The notes: generated by a model from the letters alone, not told the origin. Positions 25,370 through 34,659 are shown, counted from the first letter of the stretch. The stretch: DNA of 64,000 nt from Sphingomonas melonis (GCF_013409985.1 NZ_JACCBY010000001.1:434001-498000); one strand, 5' to 3'. Numbers and translations: made by a program.

Positions 25370-25378
25370 GGGCAAGGG

Positions 25379-26272
25379 TCACGTCGCGAACGAATTGGCG
25401 AGGCTGCCCATCGTCAGCGCCCAGCCGTCGACCAGCACGAACAAGAGCAGCTTGAACGGCAGCGAGATGATCGTCGGCGACAGCATCGCCATGCCCAGCG
25501 CCATCAGCACCGTCGCGACGACGAGGTCGATGACGATGAACGGCAGGAACATCAGGAAGCCGATCTGGAACGCGGTCTTCAGCTCCGAGGTGACGAAGGC
25601 GGGCAGCAGCACGGCGAAGGGGATGTCGGCGGACGAGCTGTAGGGGCCCGATTTCGCCATGTCGGCGAACATCGTCACGTCCTTGACCCGCGTCTGCTTG
25701 ACCATGAACGCGTGGAGCGGCGCACCGGCGCGCTCGATCATCTGCGTGCCGGCGAGCTGGCCGGCGGCATAGGGCTGGATCGCCTGCGTGTTCATCTGGC
25801 TGATCGTCGGCGCCATGATGAACAGCGACAGGAACAAGGCGAGGCCGATCAGCACCTGGTTCGGCGGCGTCTGTTGCAGACCCAGCGCCTGGCGGAGCAC
25901 CGCGAGCACGATGACGATACGGGTGAAGCTGGTCATCATCAGCAGGATGCCGGGCAGGATCGTCAGCAGGCCCATGATGATGAGGACCTGGAGCGACAGC
26001 GACAGCGGTGCCGACTGCGTGCCCCCCGATGCGGCGCCCGAGCTAAGCTGGCCGAGCGCGCGATCGACCGCATCGCTGACGCCGGGTGCCGGCGCGGCCG
26101 GTGCCGCCGGCGCGACCTGCGCGAAGGCGGGCACCGCGATGAGCAGCGCGAGCGCGATGGCGAGGACCGCCCACACCCATTTGTGCGCACGGTCGCGGCC
26201 GCGCGTGCGCGACGGACGCGCCGCCCGGATCAGCGCCGGGCCATGGCCGTTGCGGGTTACGGTGATGCTCAC
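25379..26272 (-). CDS. fliP: Flagellar biosynthetic protein FliP
   Basis: A 297-residue export-gate protein. A basic N-terminus and a signal-peptide-like segment (VLAIALALLIAVPAFAQ) precede the mature protein; the family core follows with ILPGILLMMTSFTRIVIVLAVLRQALGLQQTPPNQVL and a C-terminal pair of hydrophobic helices ending WALTMGSLANSF. The start is taken as GTG 26272, which overlaps the fliO stop. An Ala/Pro-rich stretch after the signal is longer than in enterobacterial FliP. Confidence 0.94.
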   Translation of the reverse strand: MSITVTRNGHGPALIRAARPSRTRGRDRAHKWVWAVLAIALALLIAVPAFAQVAPAAPAAPAPGVSDAVDRALGQLSSGAASGGTQSAPLSLSLQVLIIMGLLTILPGILLMMTSFTRIVIVLAVLRQALGLQQTPPNQVLIGLALFLSLFIMAPTISQMNTQAIQPYAAGQLAGTQMIERAGAPLHAFMVKQTRVKDVTMFADMAKSGPYSSSADIPFAVLLPAFVTSELKTAFQIGFLMFLPFIVIDLVVATVLMALGMAMLSPTIISLPFKLLLFVLVDGWALTMGSLANSFAT

Positions 26273-26523
26273 CGGTCCGCCTTGTCGATCAGGGTGACGC
26301 CGCCGCGGCCGACCGAGACGAGCAGCCGCTTGCCCTCGAAATCGAGCACCGCGAGCCGCAGGCCCGGCGAGATCATCATCGTTTCCTGCACGGCGATCAG
26401 CCGGTTGGGCGCCTTGCCGGGCATCCGCGTCTCCAGCTTGCGCCAAGCGTAGAGGCAGGCGATCATCAGGCCGCAGACCAGCGGCAGCAGGATGACGAGC
26501 TTGAGGATATAGGACCAGAGCAT
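26269..26523 (-). CDS. fliO: Flagellar biosynthetic protein FliO
   Basis: An 84-residue protein: one N-terminal transmembrane helix (LKLVILLPLVCGLMIACLYAW), then a small cytosolic domain with the conserved LDFEGKRLLVSVGRGGVTLID block. FliO helps FliP assemble into the export gate but is not part of the final pore. It is shorter than enterobacterial FliO. It lies between fliN (9 nt) and fliP (overlap). Confidence 0.88.
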   Translation of the reverse strand: MLWSYILKLVILLPLVCGLMIACLYAWRKLETRMPGKAPNRLIAVQETMMISPGLRLAVLDFEGKRLLVSVGRGGVTLIDKADR

Positions 26524-26532
26524 CGGAAGCCT

Positions 26533-26835
26533 TCAGCCGCGCGAGGGGGCGGATTTGTCGGGGGTGACGAGTTCGGTCATGCGCACGCCGAACCGGTCGC
26601 CGACGGTGACGACCTCGCCGCGGCCGATCAGCGTGCCGTTGACGAACACGTCGAGCAGTTCGTTCGCCTGCCGGTCCAGCTCGATCACGCTCGATTCGCC
26701 CAGCGCGAGCAGTTCGCGCAGCGTGAGCTGGGTGGAGCCGATCTCCACGGTCAGCTTGACATCGACGTCCTGGAGCAGCCGGAAATTGGCGGCCACCCCC
26801 GCGTCGAGCGGGAAGCCGCCGGTCATATCGTTCAT
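26533..26835 (-). CDS. fliN: Flagellar motor switch protein FliN
   Basis: A 100-residue SpoA-domain protein: DVDVKLTVEIGSTQLTLREL, then LDRQANELLDVFVNGTLIGRGEVVTVGDRFGVRM, the canonical FliN fold. With FliM it forms the C-ring that sets rotation direction and docks the export apparatus via FliH. Its start overlaps the fliM stop (ATGA), indicating coupled translation. Confidence 0.95.
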   Translation of the reverse strand: MNDMTGGFPLDAGVAANFRLLQDVDVKLTVEIGSTQLTLRELLALGESSVIELDRQANELLDVFVNGTLIGRGEVVTVGDRFGVRMTELVTPDKSAPSRG

Positions 26836-27770
26836 GCGTCAGGTCCTTCGTCGTCGAATCGGGCAATGGAGGTGAGGCGGACGGCGGCATGGCCGTTCGA
26901 GGTGCCGACGGTGCCCTTGCCCAGGCAGTCGCTGCCGACCATCACCGGCACCTCGGCGCCGAAGCTGATCGGGATCACGTCGCCCGGCTTGAGGTTCATC
27001 AGCATCGACAGCGGCACCACCGGCTCGGCGAGCACCGAGCGGATCGGGAAGCGCACGTTCATCGCGGCGCGGGTCAGCGACGTGCGCCAGGCGGGGTCCG
27101 CCTCCTGCTTGTCGAGTACCTTGCCGGTCAGCGTCGGCGCGTGCGGCTTGAGCGCGGTCACCGGGTAGAGCAGGTCGATGAACACCGGCTTGTCGTCGCC
27201 CGCGGCCAGGCCGAAGCGGGTGACGATCATCGCGTCGTCCGAATCGGTGGCGAGCATCGATGCATTCATCTCGACGCGGGTCGGCGTGAAGTCCATCCGC
27301 GCCAGCGGCTCCCAGGCGGAGCGCAGCGGGCCGGCGATGGCGGCGCCGATCTTGCCGACGATCGCCTCGGCGGCGGGCGAGAATTCGGCCGGCACCACCG
27401 CGGGCGCGGCGCCGGTGCCGCCGAAGAACAGGTCGAGCATCTCGAGCACGAACACGCCGTCGAGCACGCACAGGCCGGTCGCGCCCTGCGGCGACATGAT
27501 CAGCGGCAGCCAGGCGGTCAGCCCGTCCGCGCGTTCCGCACGATAGTCGCCGAAGCGCTGGACGACGAGCGGCTCGGCCCAGGCGCGCACCTCGCGCCGC
27601 AGCAACGGCTCGAACACGCCGCGCAGCGCCCGCGCCAGCCGCGCGGACAGATGCTGCAGCGTGTGCAGGTCGCCGAACGGGTTGAGCTTGGTCTCGCCGA
27701 GCCGCGCCGCATGCGCGGCGGGGCGGCGCTCCCGCGCGCGTCGTTCGGATGTTGCCTCGGCGTTAACCAT
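26832..27770 (-). CDS. fliM: Flagellar motor switch protein FliM
   Basis: A 312-residue protein with a central CheC-like domain and a C-terminal SpoA domain (about 235-305, PISFGAEVPVMVGSDCLGKG). The N-terminal CheY-binding motif of the classical form is not obvious. FliM joins FliG to FliN in the switch. ATG 27770, four bases after the fliL stop, is preferred over a TTG 15 nt upstream inside fliL. Confidence 0.88.
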   Translation of the reverse strand: MVNAEATSERRARERRPAAHAARLGETKLNPFGDLHTLQHLSARLARALRGVFEPLLRREVRAWAEPLVVQRFGDYRAERADGLTAWLPLIMSPQGATGLCVLDGVFVLEMLDLFFGGTGAAPAVVPAEFSPAAEAIVGKIGAAIAGPLRSAWEPLARMDFTPTRVEMNASMLATDSDDAMIVTRFGLAAGDDKPVFIDLLYPVTALKPHAPTLTGKVLDKQEADPAWRTSLTRAAMNVRFPIRSVLAEPVVPLSMLMNLKPGDVIPISFGAEVPVMVGSDCLGKGTVGTSNGHAAVRLTSIARFDDEGPDA

Positions 27771-27774
27771 GGGC

Positions 27775-28395
27775 TCACTGAACAACGAAATTGGTAAAGT
27801 AGACGTTACTGATGCCGCCGAATCCCTCTTTTTGCTCGAGAGTTGCGTTGATTGCCTTGGCGATCCGCTGCTGCATCTGCTGCTTGCCGGCGGAGGTGAA
27901 CACCTGCTCCTCGGGCGTGTCGCCGAGGGTCAGCAGTACCGCGGAGCGGATCGCGATGTCGTTGGTCTTCAGGTTCTCGATGACGGTGTCGTCATAGGGG
28001 GTCGAGATGGCGATGCCGACCTGGATGACGTGCACCGAATCCTGCAGGTTCGAGGTGAACTGCGGGTCCATGGCATAATAATTCGAGGCATATTTGTCGC
28101 CGTCGCCGCCCGACGGCGTGTGCTTGCCGCCGCTCGCAGCCGCCTCGCCGCCGCCATGGCCGCCCTCGCCGCCTTCGCCGCCCTCGCCGGGGCGCTTCTG
28201 CTCCGACTTGGGGATCAGCTTGGGGCCATGCTCTTCCGGCGCCGCGGCGTGGCCGCCGCCGATCAGGCCGCTGCTCGCCGCATAGACGCCGGCGCCGACG
28301 CCGCCGCCCACCAGGACGAGCAGCGCGACCACCATGATCACGATCTTCTTCATGCCGCCCTTCTTCTTGGGGGCGTCTTCGGGCTTGTCGCTCAT
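27775..28395 (-). CDS. fliL: Flagellar basal-body protein FliL
   Basis: A 206-residue single-pass inner-membrane protein: a short charged N-terminus, a transmembrane helix (IVIMVVALLVLVGGGVGAGVYAA, about 18-40), then a low-complexity Gly/Glu linker (GEGGEGGEGGHGGGEAAASG) and a periplasmic stomatin-like domain ending SNVYFTNFVVQ. FliL rings surround and stabilise the stators. The Gly-rich linker is longer than usual. It lies 20 nt downstream of fliK. Confidence 0.92.
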   Translation of the reverse strand: MSDKPEDAPKKKGGMKKIVIMVVALLVLVGGGVGAGVYAASSGLIGGGHAAAPEEHGPKLIPKSEQKRPGEGGEGGEGGHGGGEAAASGGKHTPSGGDGDKYASNYYAMDPQFTSNLQDSVHVIQVGIAISTPYDDTVIENLKTNDIAIRSAVLLTLGDTPEEQVFTSAGKQQMQQRIAKAINATLEQKEGFGGISNVYFTNFVVQ

Positions 28396-28415
28396 CGTCT
28401 CGGGTCCTCAGGATG

Positions 28416-31103
28416 TCAGGCGACGCGGCCGTCGGCGGCGGCGTCGGTTTCGGGGGTGGACGCCCGCGCCGGCGAGGCCGGCTGGCGCGTGGAGGTCTGG
28501 TTCTGGCGCGGCTGCTGCTGGCCGGTTTGCGGCTGGTTCGCCTGCGGCTGGCCGCCGGCGGTCTGTGCCGCGGGCTGGCCGGTCGCGCCGCCCTGCGACG
28601 TCTGGCCCTGCGACGCCTGGCCGTTGGACTGGCCGGTGTTCGACTGGCTGGCGTTCGCCGGCGCGGCCTCGACCACGGTCTGGCCGATGCGCAGCCCGCG
28701 CTCCTCGGCGATCGCGGCGAGCCGCGGCTGCGCATCCTCGATCAGCGTGCGCGTCGTCGCATCCGCGGCGGCGAAGCGGACGTGGATCGCGCTGCCGACC
28801 GTCTTGACCGCAATGTCGATCACGCCGAGCGCATCGGGCACGAGGCGGATGCGCGTGTCATTGGCGTTGGCCGCGTCGCGCAGCGTCTCGATATGGTCGA
28901 TCATCGCCGCGGGCCAGCCGTTCTGGCGGAGGTCGAGGGTCGGCTGCGCCTCGGTGATCCCGCTGCTGCCGGCGACCGGCACCGCGGCAGGCGCGGCGGT
29001 CGGCGTCAGTTCGACCGGCTCGGCGGGGCGGCGGTCGTCCTGCCCGGCGGCGGCGTGGATCGCCGCGCCGAACACCTGCGATGCCGGCGCGGTGGTGCCC
29101 GCCGCCGGCTGCGGCAGCGCTGCCGCCTGGGGACGCAGCGCGACCGTCTGGCGGCTGGTGCCGGCGACCTCGCGCACGAACGCGCGCGGTTGGGGCTGGG
29201 GCTGCGGTGCGGCAGGCACAGGGCTGGCGATGACCGGCGCGCCGGCAACCGCGACGGGTGCCACGGCGGCGAGGACGGGCGCCGTCGGAGCGGCGGCCGG
29301 CACGGGAGCGGCCGGGGGCGTGGGGACGGCCGCTGGCGTGGGGGCGGTAGCGGCGGCCGGCACGATGCTCGCCTCGGCAGTCGGCGGCGTCAGCGGCGCG
29401 TTCGACGGTGCGGTAACCGTCGGCTGCGGCGCGACAGTGGCGGGAGCCACGGCCGGCAGGGTGGGCGCTGCGGACTGAGTGGCAATCGCTGGTTGCGCAA
29501 CGATGTCGGTGACCGCAGCGTCGGCGGACGCGACTGGCGCGGACATCGGTGCGGCAAGCGGTGGGGTGACGATCGGCTGCTCGACACGTGCCGACGTCGT
29601 GGCGGCTGTTGCCGTGGACGGGAGGGCCGCCGGACGGTCGAGGGCAATCGGGCGCTCCACCGGCGCCGACGAAGCTGGCGCGGCGGCGGGAGCGAGCGAT
29701 GGCATCCGCGTCGTCGGCTGTCGTAGTGTCGGTTTACCCCCTGTGCCGGGCATCGAACGCACCGCGGGGCTCTGTGCCGGTGCTGCTGCGGCCACTGCGT
29801 CCGTCACGACCGCCGTTGGCTCCGGGGCGACGGGCAGAGGACGCTGGGTATCCGTCACGCGCTGTGCGGCTTCCGGCCGGGCGGCGTTCTGCCGCGTCAC
29901 CGGCGCTGGTGCATCCGTGTCGCTCACCGGCGTCGGGATAGCGCTGGCGTCGCCGACGGGCGCGGTGGGCTCGGCTCCCGGCATCGGGCTCGGCGTTGCG
30001 GCGCGCGGTGCAGGCGCCGGCGTGGCGTCATCGCGTACCGGAGCGGTCGCGGGGTCCGGGTGTCGATTTTGCGCCATGGGAACAGGCGCCGCCCGCGGCG
30101 TCACTGCAACCGCACGCGTCGGCTGGGCATCGCTGGAAGCGGTCGGTACCGGCGCGGGCGCAGCGGCCGGGGCCACCTGCACGGCCGGCATGATCACGGC
30201 GGCGTCAGGTCGTGGCGGCGCCTGTACCTCCACGGCGACTGGCATGGCGGTTTCGTCGATCGGCTCGCTGGCAGGCGCGGGCGCGTCGTCCAACTCGGCG
30301 GGTGCCGCGGCAGCCGGATCGGCGAGACGCGGCACGCCGGATGGCGCCCGAGCGTCCTTGCCCGACGCGGCCTTCGTGCGCGCGTCGCGTGTGACGGGCG
30401 GCGTCTCCACACCGGGTGCCGCTTGCGGAGCTGCACCCGTTTCTTCCGTCAGCGGCCGGGTCTGCGGTGCCGCCGTCACCGGAGCCGCAACCGGCGTAAT
30501 GTCCGCCACCGGCGCTGCCGTCTGCAGCGTCACGACCGTTGCGCTCGGCCGCGGCTCGGCGGGCGCCGTCGTGGCTGGCGCGGCTGCGGATCGTGCCGTG
30601 ACGGGCGCGGCAATCACCGGCGCCGAGGGCCGGCCGCTCGGCGGAGTCTCGACCGGCGGGGGAGCCAGCGCCACGCCTCCGACATCCGGCGTGGTCGCCA
30701 CCAGCGCCACCACCGACGCGCCATTGGTCGCCGCCGGCCGGAAACTGCGCGGCGCCGGCATCGGCACCGCGTCCGCGCTCACCGGCACCGCGGCGAGCGC
30801 CGGCGGCACCTCCAGCGGCGCGGGAACGGCGATGTTGACCGCGGGCAGCCACGCCAGCGCCGGGTCGACCGGCATCGTCGTCGGCGTCACCGTGGCGGTC
30901 GGCAGCGCCATGCCGGAAGCGGCAAAGCCTTGCCGGTCGGTCTCCCCCGGCGTCACGATCGCGGCGGGCGCGGCGGTCGGTATCCCGCCGTCCCCGCTCA
31001 CCGCCAGCATCGACAGCGCGAACAGATCTCCACCGGCCGGCGACGCGCCCTTGCCCGGCTGGCCGGGGGCGATCGGAGTGACGGCAATGGCGGGGGTGAT
31101 CAT
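28416..31103 (-). CDS. fliK: Flagellar hook-length control protein FliK
   Basis: An 895-residue protein, about twice the length of enterobacterial FliK. Nearly all of residues 1-720 is disordered sequence made of Ala, Pro, Val and Thr, the secreted ruler part. The folded FliK-C domain is at about 735-815 (IRLVPDALGVIDIAVKTVG ... HVRFAAADATTRTLIEDAQP), followed by an 80-residue Gln/Ser/Gly-rich tail. FliK measures the hook and triggers FlhB switching; ruler length usually scales with hook length. Position between fliJ and fliL fits. Confidence 0.9.
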   Translation of the reverse strand: MITPAIAVTPIAPGQPGKGASPAGGDLFALSMLAVSGDGGIPTAAPAAIVTPGETDRQGFAASGMALPTATVTPTTMPVDPALAWLPAVNIAVPAPLEVPPALAAVPVSADAVPMPAPRSFRPAATNGASVVALVATTPDVGGVALAPPPVETPPSGRPSAPVIAAPVTARSAAAPATTAPAEPRPSATVVTLQTAAPVADITPVAAPVTAAPQTRPLTEETGAAPQAAPGVETPPVTRDARTKAASGKDARAPSGVPRLADPAAAAPAELDDAPAPASEPIDETAMPVAVEVQAPPRPDAAVIMPAVQVAPAAAPAPVPTASSDAQPTRAVAVTPRAAPVPMAQNRHPDPATAPVRDDATPAPAPRAATPSPMPGAEPTAPVGDASAIPTPVSDTDAPAPVTRQNAARPEAAQRVTDTQRPLPVAPEPTAVVTDAVAAAAPAQSPAVRSMPGTGGKPTLRQPTTRMPSLAPAAAPASSAPVERPIALDRPAALPSTATAATTSARVEQPIVTPPLAAPMSAPVASADAAVTDIVAQPAIATQSAAPTLPAVAPATVAPQPTVTAPSNAPLTPPTAEASIVPAAATAPTPAAVPTPPAAPVPAAAPTAPVLAAVAPVAVAGAPVIASPVPAAPQPQPQPRAFVREVAGTSRQTVALRPQAAALPQPAAGTTAPASQVFGAAIHAAAGQDDRRPAEPVELTPTAAPAAVPVAGSSGITEAQPTLDLRQNGWPAAMIDHIETLRDAANANDTRIRLVPDALGVIDIAVKTVGSAIHVRFAAADATTRTLIEDAQPRLAAIAEERGLRIGQTVVEAAPANASQSNTGQSNGQASQGQTSQGGATGQPAAQTAGGQPQANQPQTGQQQPRQNQTSTRQPASPARASTPETDAAADGRVA

Positions 31104-31139
31104 CGGGGCAAACTCGTCACAGAGGGTGTCCCGTCCTGA

Positions 31140-31571
31140 TCAGCAAGGATCGTGCCGTTTTGCCTTCAGCGGCGAGACGGGCGGCGTATCCTCCAGCGCG
31201 CGCATCTCCTTGGCGACCGCGGCACGGCGCGCGCGGTCGAGCAGCTTCTCGATCGCGCTCTGGTCGCGCTTGGCGGAGCGCGTCGCCTCGACCGCGCGGT
31301 TGACGAACATTTCGGCGGACTGGACGCGCATCTGCGCCGCCGCGGAGGATTGATGCAGCCGGTCGCGGAAATGCGCCTGCGCGCCCATCGCCGCGGCGCT
31401 GGCGCGCGTGTCCGGGGTGGGCGACACCGCGTCGGCGAGCGCTTGGATGCGCCGGGCGAGATGCTCCTCGCTCGCGAACTTCTCGTGCGCGCGCACCTCG
31501 TCGGCGCGGGTCAGGCCGAGTTGCAGCGTGCGCACGCGATGGATGCGCGCCAGCTTCCTGGCGTCAGGCAC
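31140..31571 (-). CDS. fliJ: Flagellar export protein FliJ
   Basis: A 143-residue, almost wholly helical, charged protein with a coiled-coil pattern (heptads through AHEKFASEEHLARRIQALAD and QSAEMFVNRAVEATRSAKRD). FliJ sits in the centre of the FliI hexamer, like the gamma subunit of F1-ATPase, and links it to FlhA. Sequence conservation is low in this family; the call depends mainly on size, coiled coil and the 8-nt overlap with fliI. Confidence 0.85.
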   Translation of the reverse strand: MPDARKLARIHRVRTLQLGLTRADEVRAHEKFASEEHLARRIQALADAVSPTPDTRASAAAMGAQAHFRDRLHQSSAAAQMRVQSAEMFVNRAVEATRSAKRDQSAIEKLLDRARRAAVAKEMRALEDTPPVSPLKAKRHDPC

Positions 31572-32892
31572 CGAAGACGCCGGTCAGTTCGCCGATCGCC
31601 TCGCCGAGCGAGACGGTCTCGTCCGATCCCTGTTTGATATATTCCATCACCGCCGGATGCGCGGCGATCGCGGCATCGATCGCAGGGTCGGCACCGGGGC
31701 GATAGGCGCCCATCAGCACCAGGTCGCGATTCTCCTCATAGGTCGCGAGATGGCGGCGCAGCACGCGTGCGGCATGGACGTGGTCGGCATGCGCGATGTC
31801 GGTCATCACGCGGCTGACCGAGGGGCCGATGTCGATCGCCGGATAGACGCCGCGCTCGGCAAGGTGCCGGTTGAGCACGATATGCCCGTCGAGGATCGAG
31901 CGTGCCGAATCGACGACCGGGTCGTTGCCGTCGTCGCCGTCGGCGAGCACGGTGTAGATCGCGGTGATCGAGCCGCCGGTGCGCACGTCGGTGCCGGCGC
32001 GTTCGATCAAATTGGGCAGCATCGCGATCGCCGACGGCGGATAGCCGCGCGCGGAGGCGGGTTCGCCCAGCGCCAGCCCGATCTCGCGACCGGCATGGGC
32101 GACGCGGGTCAGGCTGTCCATGATCAGCAGCACCTTCTTGCCCTCGTTGCGGAAGGCTTCGGCGATCGCGGTGGCGCGTAGCGCGCCGCGGATGCGCAGC
32201 ACCGGCGAATGGTTGGCGGGCACCGCGACCACCACCGAACGCTGGCGGGCGGCACCGGCGACCTTGGTCTCGAGGAAGTCGGCGACCTCGCGGCTGCGTT
32301 CGCCGATCAGGCCGATGACGATCACGTCCGCCTGCGCCGCGCGCACCATCATGCCGAGCAGCACCGACTTGCCCACGCCCGAACCGGCCATGATGCCGAC
32401 GCGCTGACCCTGGCCGATCGTCAGCAACCCGTTGATCGCGCGCACGCCGACGTCCATCGGTTCGAGCACGCGGCCGCGGTCGAGCGGCGATTGCAGCTTG
32501 CCGGCGAGCGGCCATTTGCCCGCGCCGCGGATTGGGCCGAGCCCGTCGATCGGCCGGCCCGCGCCGTCGACGACGCGGCCGAGCAGCGCCGCGCCCACCT
32601 CCGCCTCGCCGGGCGGGCCGACGGGGCGCACCGGCGCGCGCGGCAGCAGCGCGGCGGGACCACCGAGGTTCATCAGCAGCGTCCGCCCGTTGCGGAAGCC
32701 GATCACCTCCGCCTCGACCTTGGCGTCACCGTCGCCGCCGATCTCGCAGATCGTGCCGACCGGCAGCGACAGGCCGACCGCTTCCATCAGCAGCCCGTCA
32801 TAGGAGGACAGCCGCCCCGACACCTTGGGGGTCGGGCGGAAGTCGGCGGCGGCGAGCGTTTCGAGGTAATCGGCGGTAAAGCGGTTCAACAC
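31564..32892 (-). CDS. fliI: Flagellum-specific ATP synthase FliI
   Basis: A 442-residue ATPase related to F1-beta. Walker A GSGVGKS is near residue 170, Walker B (KKVLLIMDSLTRVAHAGREI) follows, and the SITAIYTVLADGDDGNDPV segment is diagnostic for the flagellar/type III ATPases. It energises unfolding and delivery of export substrates with FliH and FliJ. The start is GTG 32892 or TTG 32889; both overlap the fliH stop and neither can be excluded. It ends 8 nt inside fliJ. Confidence 0.94.
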   Translation of the reverse strand: MLNRFTADYLETLAAADFRPTPKVSGRLSSYDGLLMEAVGLSLPVGTICEIGGDGDAKVEAEVIGFRNGRTLLMNLGGPAALLPRAPVRPVGPPGEAEVGAALLGRVVDGAGRPIDGLGPIRGAGKWPLAGKLQSPLDRGRVLEPMDVGVRAINGLLTIGQGQRVGIMAGSGVGKSVLLGMMVRAAQADVIVIGLIGERSREVADFLETKVAGAARQRSVVVAVPANHSPVLRIRGALRATAIAEAFRNEGKKVLLIMDSLTRVAHAGREIGLALGEPASARGYPPSAIAMLPNLIERAGTDVRTGGSITAIYTVLADGDDGNDPVVDSARSILDGHIVLNRHLAERGVYPAIDIGPSVSRVMTDIAHADHVHAARVLRRHLATYEENRDLVLMGAYRPGADPAIDAAIAAHPAVMEYIKQGSDETVSLGEAIGELTGVFGA

Positions 32893-33647
32893 GCGTCCGC
32901 CTCCAGCGACGGCACCGGCACGCGGTCGATCGCCTCGGCGAGCTGGCCGAGCCACAAGGCCGGCCCGTCCTCGATCAGCGTCGAGGCGCTTTCGAGCACG
33001 AAGCTGCCGCGGGCCAGCGATGCGTCGCCCGCGGCGAAGATCGTCTTGGGCAGCGATGCTTCGACCAGCGGCAGGTCGTCGGGGTTGAGCCGCAGCAGCG
33101 CCGATTCCCCGGCATCCGCCAGCATCTCCGCCGCCGCCTCGATCCGGCCGTTGAGCACCGCCGGCGACACGCCGCATTCGCCGACCAGCTTGTTGACCAG
33201 CAGCAGCACCGTCTGGCGCAGCTGCCCGGCGATCCGGTCGCGGTCGAGCTGCTGGCCGTTGGCGAGCGCCGCGGCGAGCTGGGTGAGCAGCGCGCGATCG
33301 CGGTCGCCGCTTTCGCGCGCCGCCGCGGCCGCCGCGGCGAGTCCCTCGGCAAAGCCGGCGGCGTGTGCGGTCTCGACCGGGTCGATGAAGCCGCTCGGCT
33401 CCGCCTCGGTATCGAGCGGGTCCCAGCCGCGCGTCGGCTTGTCGCCGCCGGGATCGGCGGGGCTGAAGTGACGCGGGCCCGAGCGCGGCTCGGCCGCGGG
33501 TGCGGCGGGGGCGGCGCCCCCCATCGTCCGCTCCAGCTTCGCCCACATCTCGCGCGGCGAGAAGCCGGCGGGCGGCGCGAACGCGGCCTGCAACAGATGC
33601 GCGGCGGTGTCGTGCCGCGCGGCGAATCCTGCGACGAAATCAGACAT
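32886..33647 (-). CDS. fliH: Flagellar assembly protein FliH
   Basis: A 253-residue regulator of FliI. It has an N-terminal disordered, charged region, a central helix starting AAGFAEGLAAAAAAARESGD (with a GxxxG-like small-residue helix expected for FliH) and a C-terminal domain binding FliI (LLLVNKLVGECGVSPAVLNGRIEA..ALLRLNPDDLPLVE). Its start lies 8 nt inside fliG and its stop overlaps fliI, so translation is coupled along the run. Confidence 0.88.
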   Translation of the reverse strand: MSDFVAGFAARHDTAAHLLQAAFAPPAGFSPREMWAKLERTMGGAAPAAPAAEPRSGPRHFSPADPGGDKPTRGWDPLDTEAEPSGFIDPVETAHAAGFAEGLAAAAAAARESGDRDRALLTQLAAALANGQQLDRDRIAGQLRQTVLLLVNKLVGECGVSPAVLNGRIEAAAEMLADAGESALLRLNPDDLPLVEASLPKTIFAAGDASLARGSFVLESASTLIEDGPALWLGQLAEAIDRVPVPSLEADAC

Positions 33648-34659
33648 AATCGTCGTCGCCTGCGCCCATCATGATCGTGCCGTCCTTGGCGAGGTTGCGG
33701 GCGATGCCGATCATAGCCTTCTGCGCCTCCAGCACCTCGGCGAGCTTCATCGGCCCGCGCGCCTCCATCTCGTCGCGGATGCCGTCGGCGGCACGCGCCG
33801 ACATGCAGCCGAGGAAGCGGTTGCGCGCCGTCTCGTCGACGCCCTTGAGCGCGCGCGACAGGATGTCGCCGTCGACGTTGCGGATGAGCGTGCCGAGGTT
33901 CTTGTCGTCCATGTCGAGAAGGTTGTCGAAGACGAACATCGCCTCCTCGATCGCCTTGGCGACGTCCTTGTCGATCTTGAATAGCTTCGGCAGCACGCGC
34001 TGCTCGGTTGCCTTGCGCGCGCCCTGCAGGATCTTCGCCGCCTCGCGCGTGCCGCCGAGCGACAGGCCGCTCGCCGAACCGCCGCCGCCGCTGCCGCCGC
34101 GCCGGTTGGCGAGCACGGTCTTCAGCGTGTCGATCGCATCGGCGTTGATCGGCCCCAGCCGCGCGATGCGGTGGAGGATGTCGGGCTGCACCGCGTCGGG
34201 CAGCAGTTCGAGCACCTGCCCGCCGACCGCGGGGTCGAGGTTGGCGATCATGACCGCGGCGATCTGCGGATGCTCCTTCTCGATCATCTGCGCGATCTCG
34301 CTGGCGTCGAGCCAGTCGAGCAGTTCGAGCTCGCACGCCGCCTCGGCCGGGGTGATGCGCGCCAGCACGCTCTCGGCCTTTTCGGCGCCGAGCGCGCGGT
34401 TCATCACCGCCTCGATCCGCGGGCGCGGTTCGAAGGTGACGCCGGTGCGCTCGCGCGCCTTGCCGACGAAATCCTCCAGCACGTCCTCCATCTCCTGTTC
34501 GGAGACGTCGGCGACCGCGAACATCGCCGCGCCGAGCTGGCGCACCTCCTCGGGGTCGAGCTTCTGGAGGATGGCCGCGGCCTCGTCCTCGCCGACCAGC
34601 ATCATCAGCACCGCGGCGCGTTCGACGCCGGTATAGGTTCGGGTGGCAACCGCGGTCAC
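33640..34659 (-). CDS. fliG: Flagellar motor switch protein FliG
   Basis: A 339-residue rotor protein with FliG-N (contact to FliF), a middle domain with EHPQIAAVMIANLDP (the EHPQ motif), and the C-terminal torque domain containing MFVFDNLLDMDDKNLGTLIRNVDGD, whose charged helix interacts with the stator. It overlaps fliF by four bases (ATGA). Length and all family blocks are normal. Confidence 0.96.
   Translation of the reverse strand: MTAVATRTYTGVERAAVLMMLVGEDEAAAILQKLDPEEVRQLGAAMFAVADVSEQEMEDVLEDFVGKARERTGVTFEPRPRIEAVMNRALGAEKAESVLARITPAEAACELELLDWLDASEIAQMIEKEHPQIAAVMIANLDPAVGGQVLELLPDAVQPDILHRIARLGPINADAIDTLKTVLANRRGGSGGGGSASGLSLGGTREAAKILQGARKATEQRVLPKLFKIDKDVAKAIEEAMFVFDNLLDMDDKNLGTLIRNVDGDILSRALKGVDETARNRFLGCMSARAADGIRDEMEARGPMKLAEVLEAQKAMIGIARNLAKDGTIMMGAGDDDYV

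Noticed and set aside
29479-31353. Long plus-strand open frames opposite fliK, rich in Gly, Ala, Thr and Ser
   Set aside because: They are the complement of the Pro/Ala/Val-rich FliK ruler; no start signal or homology supports them.
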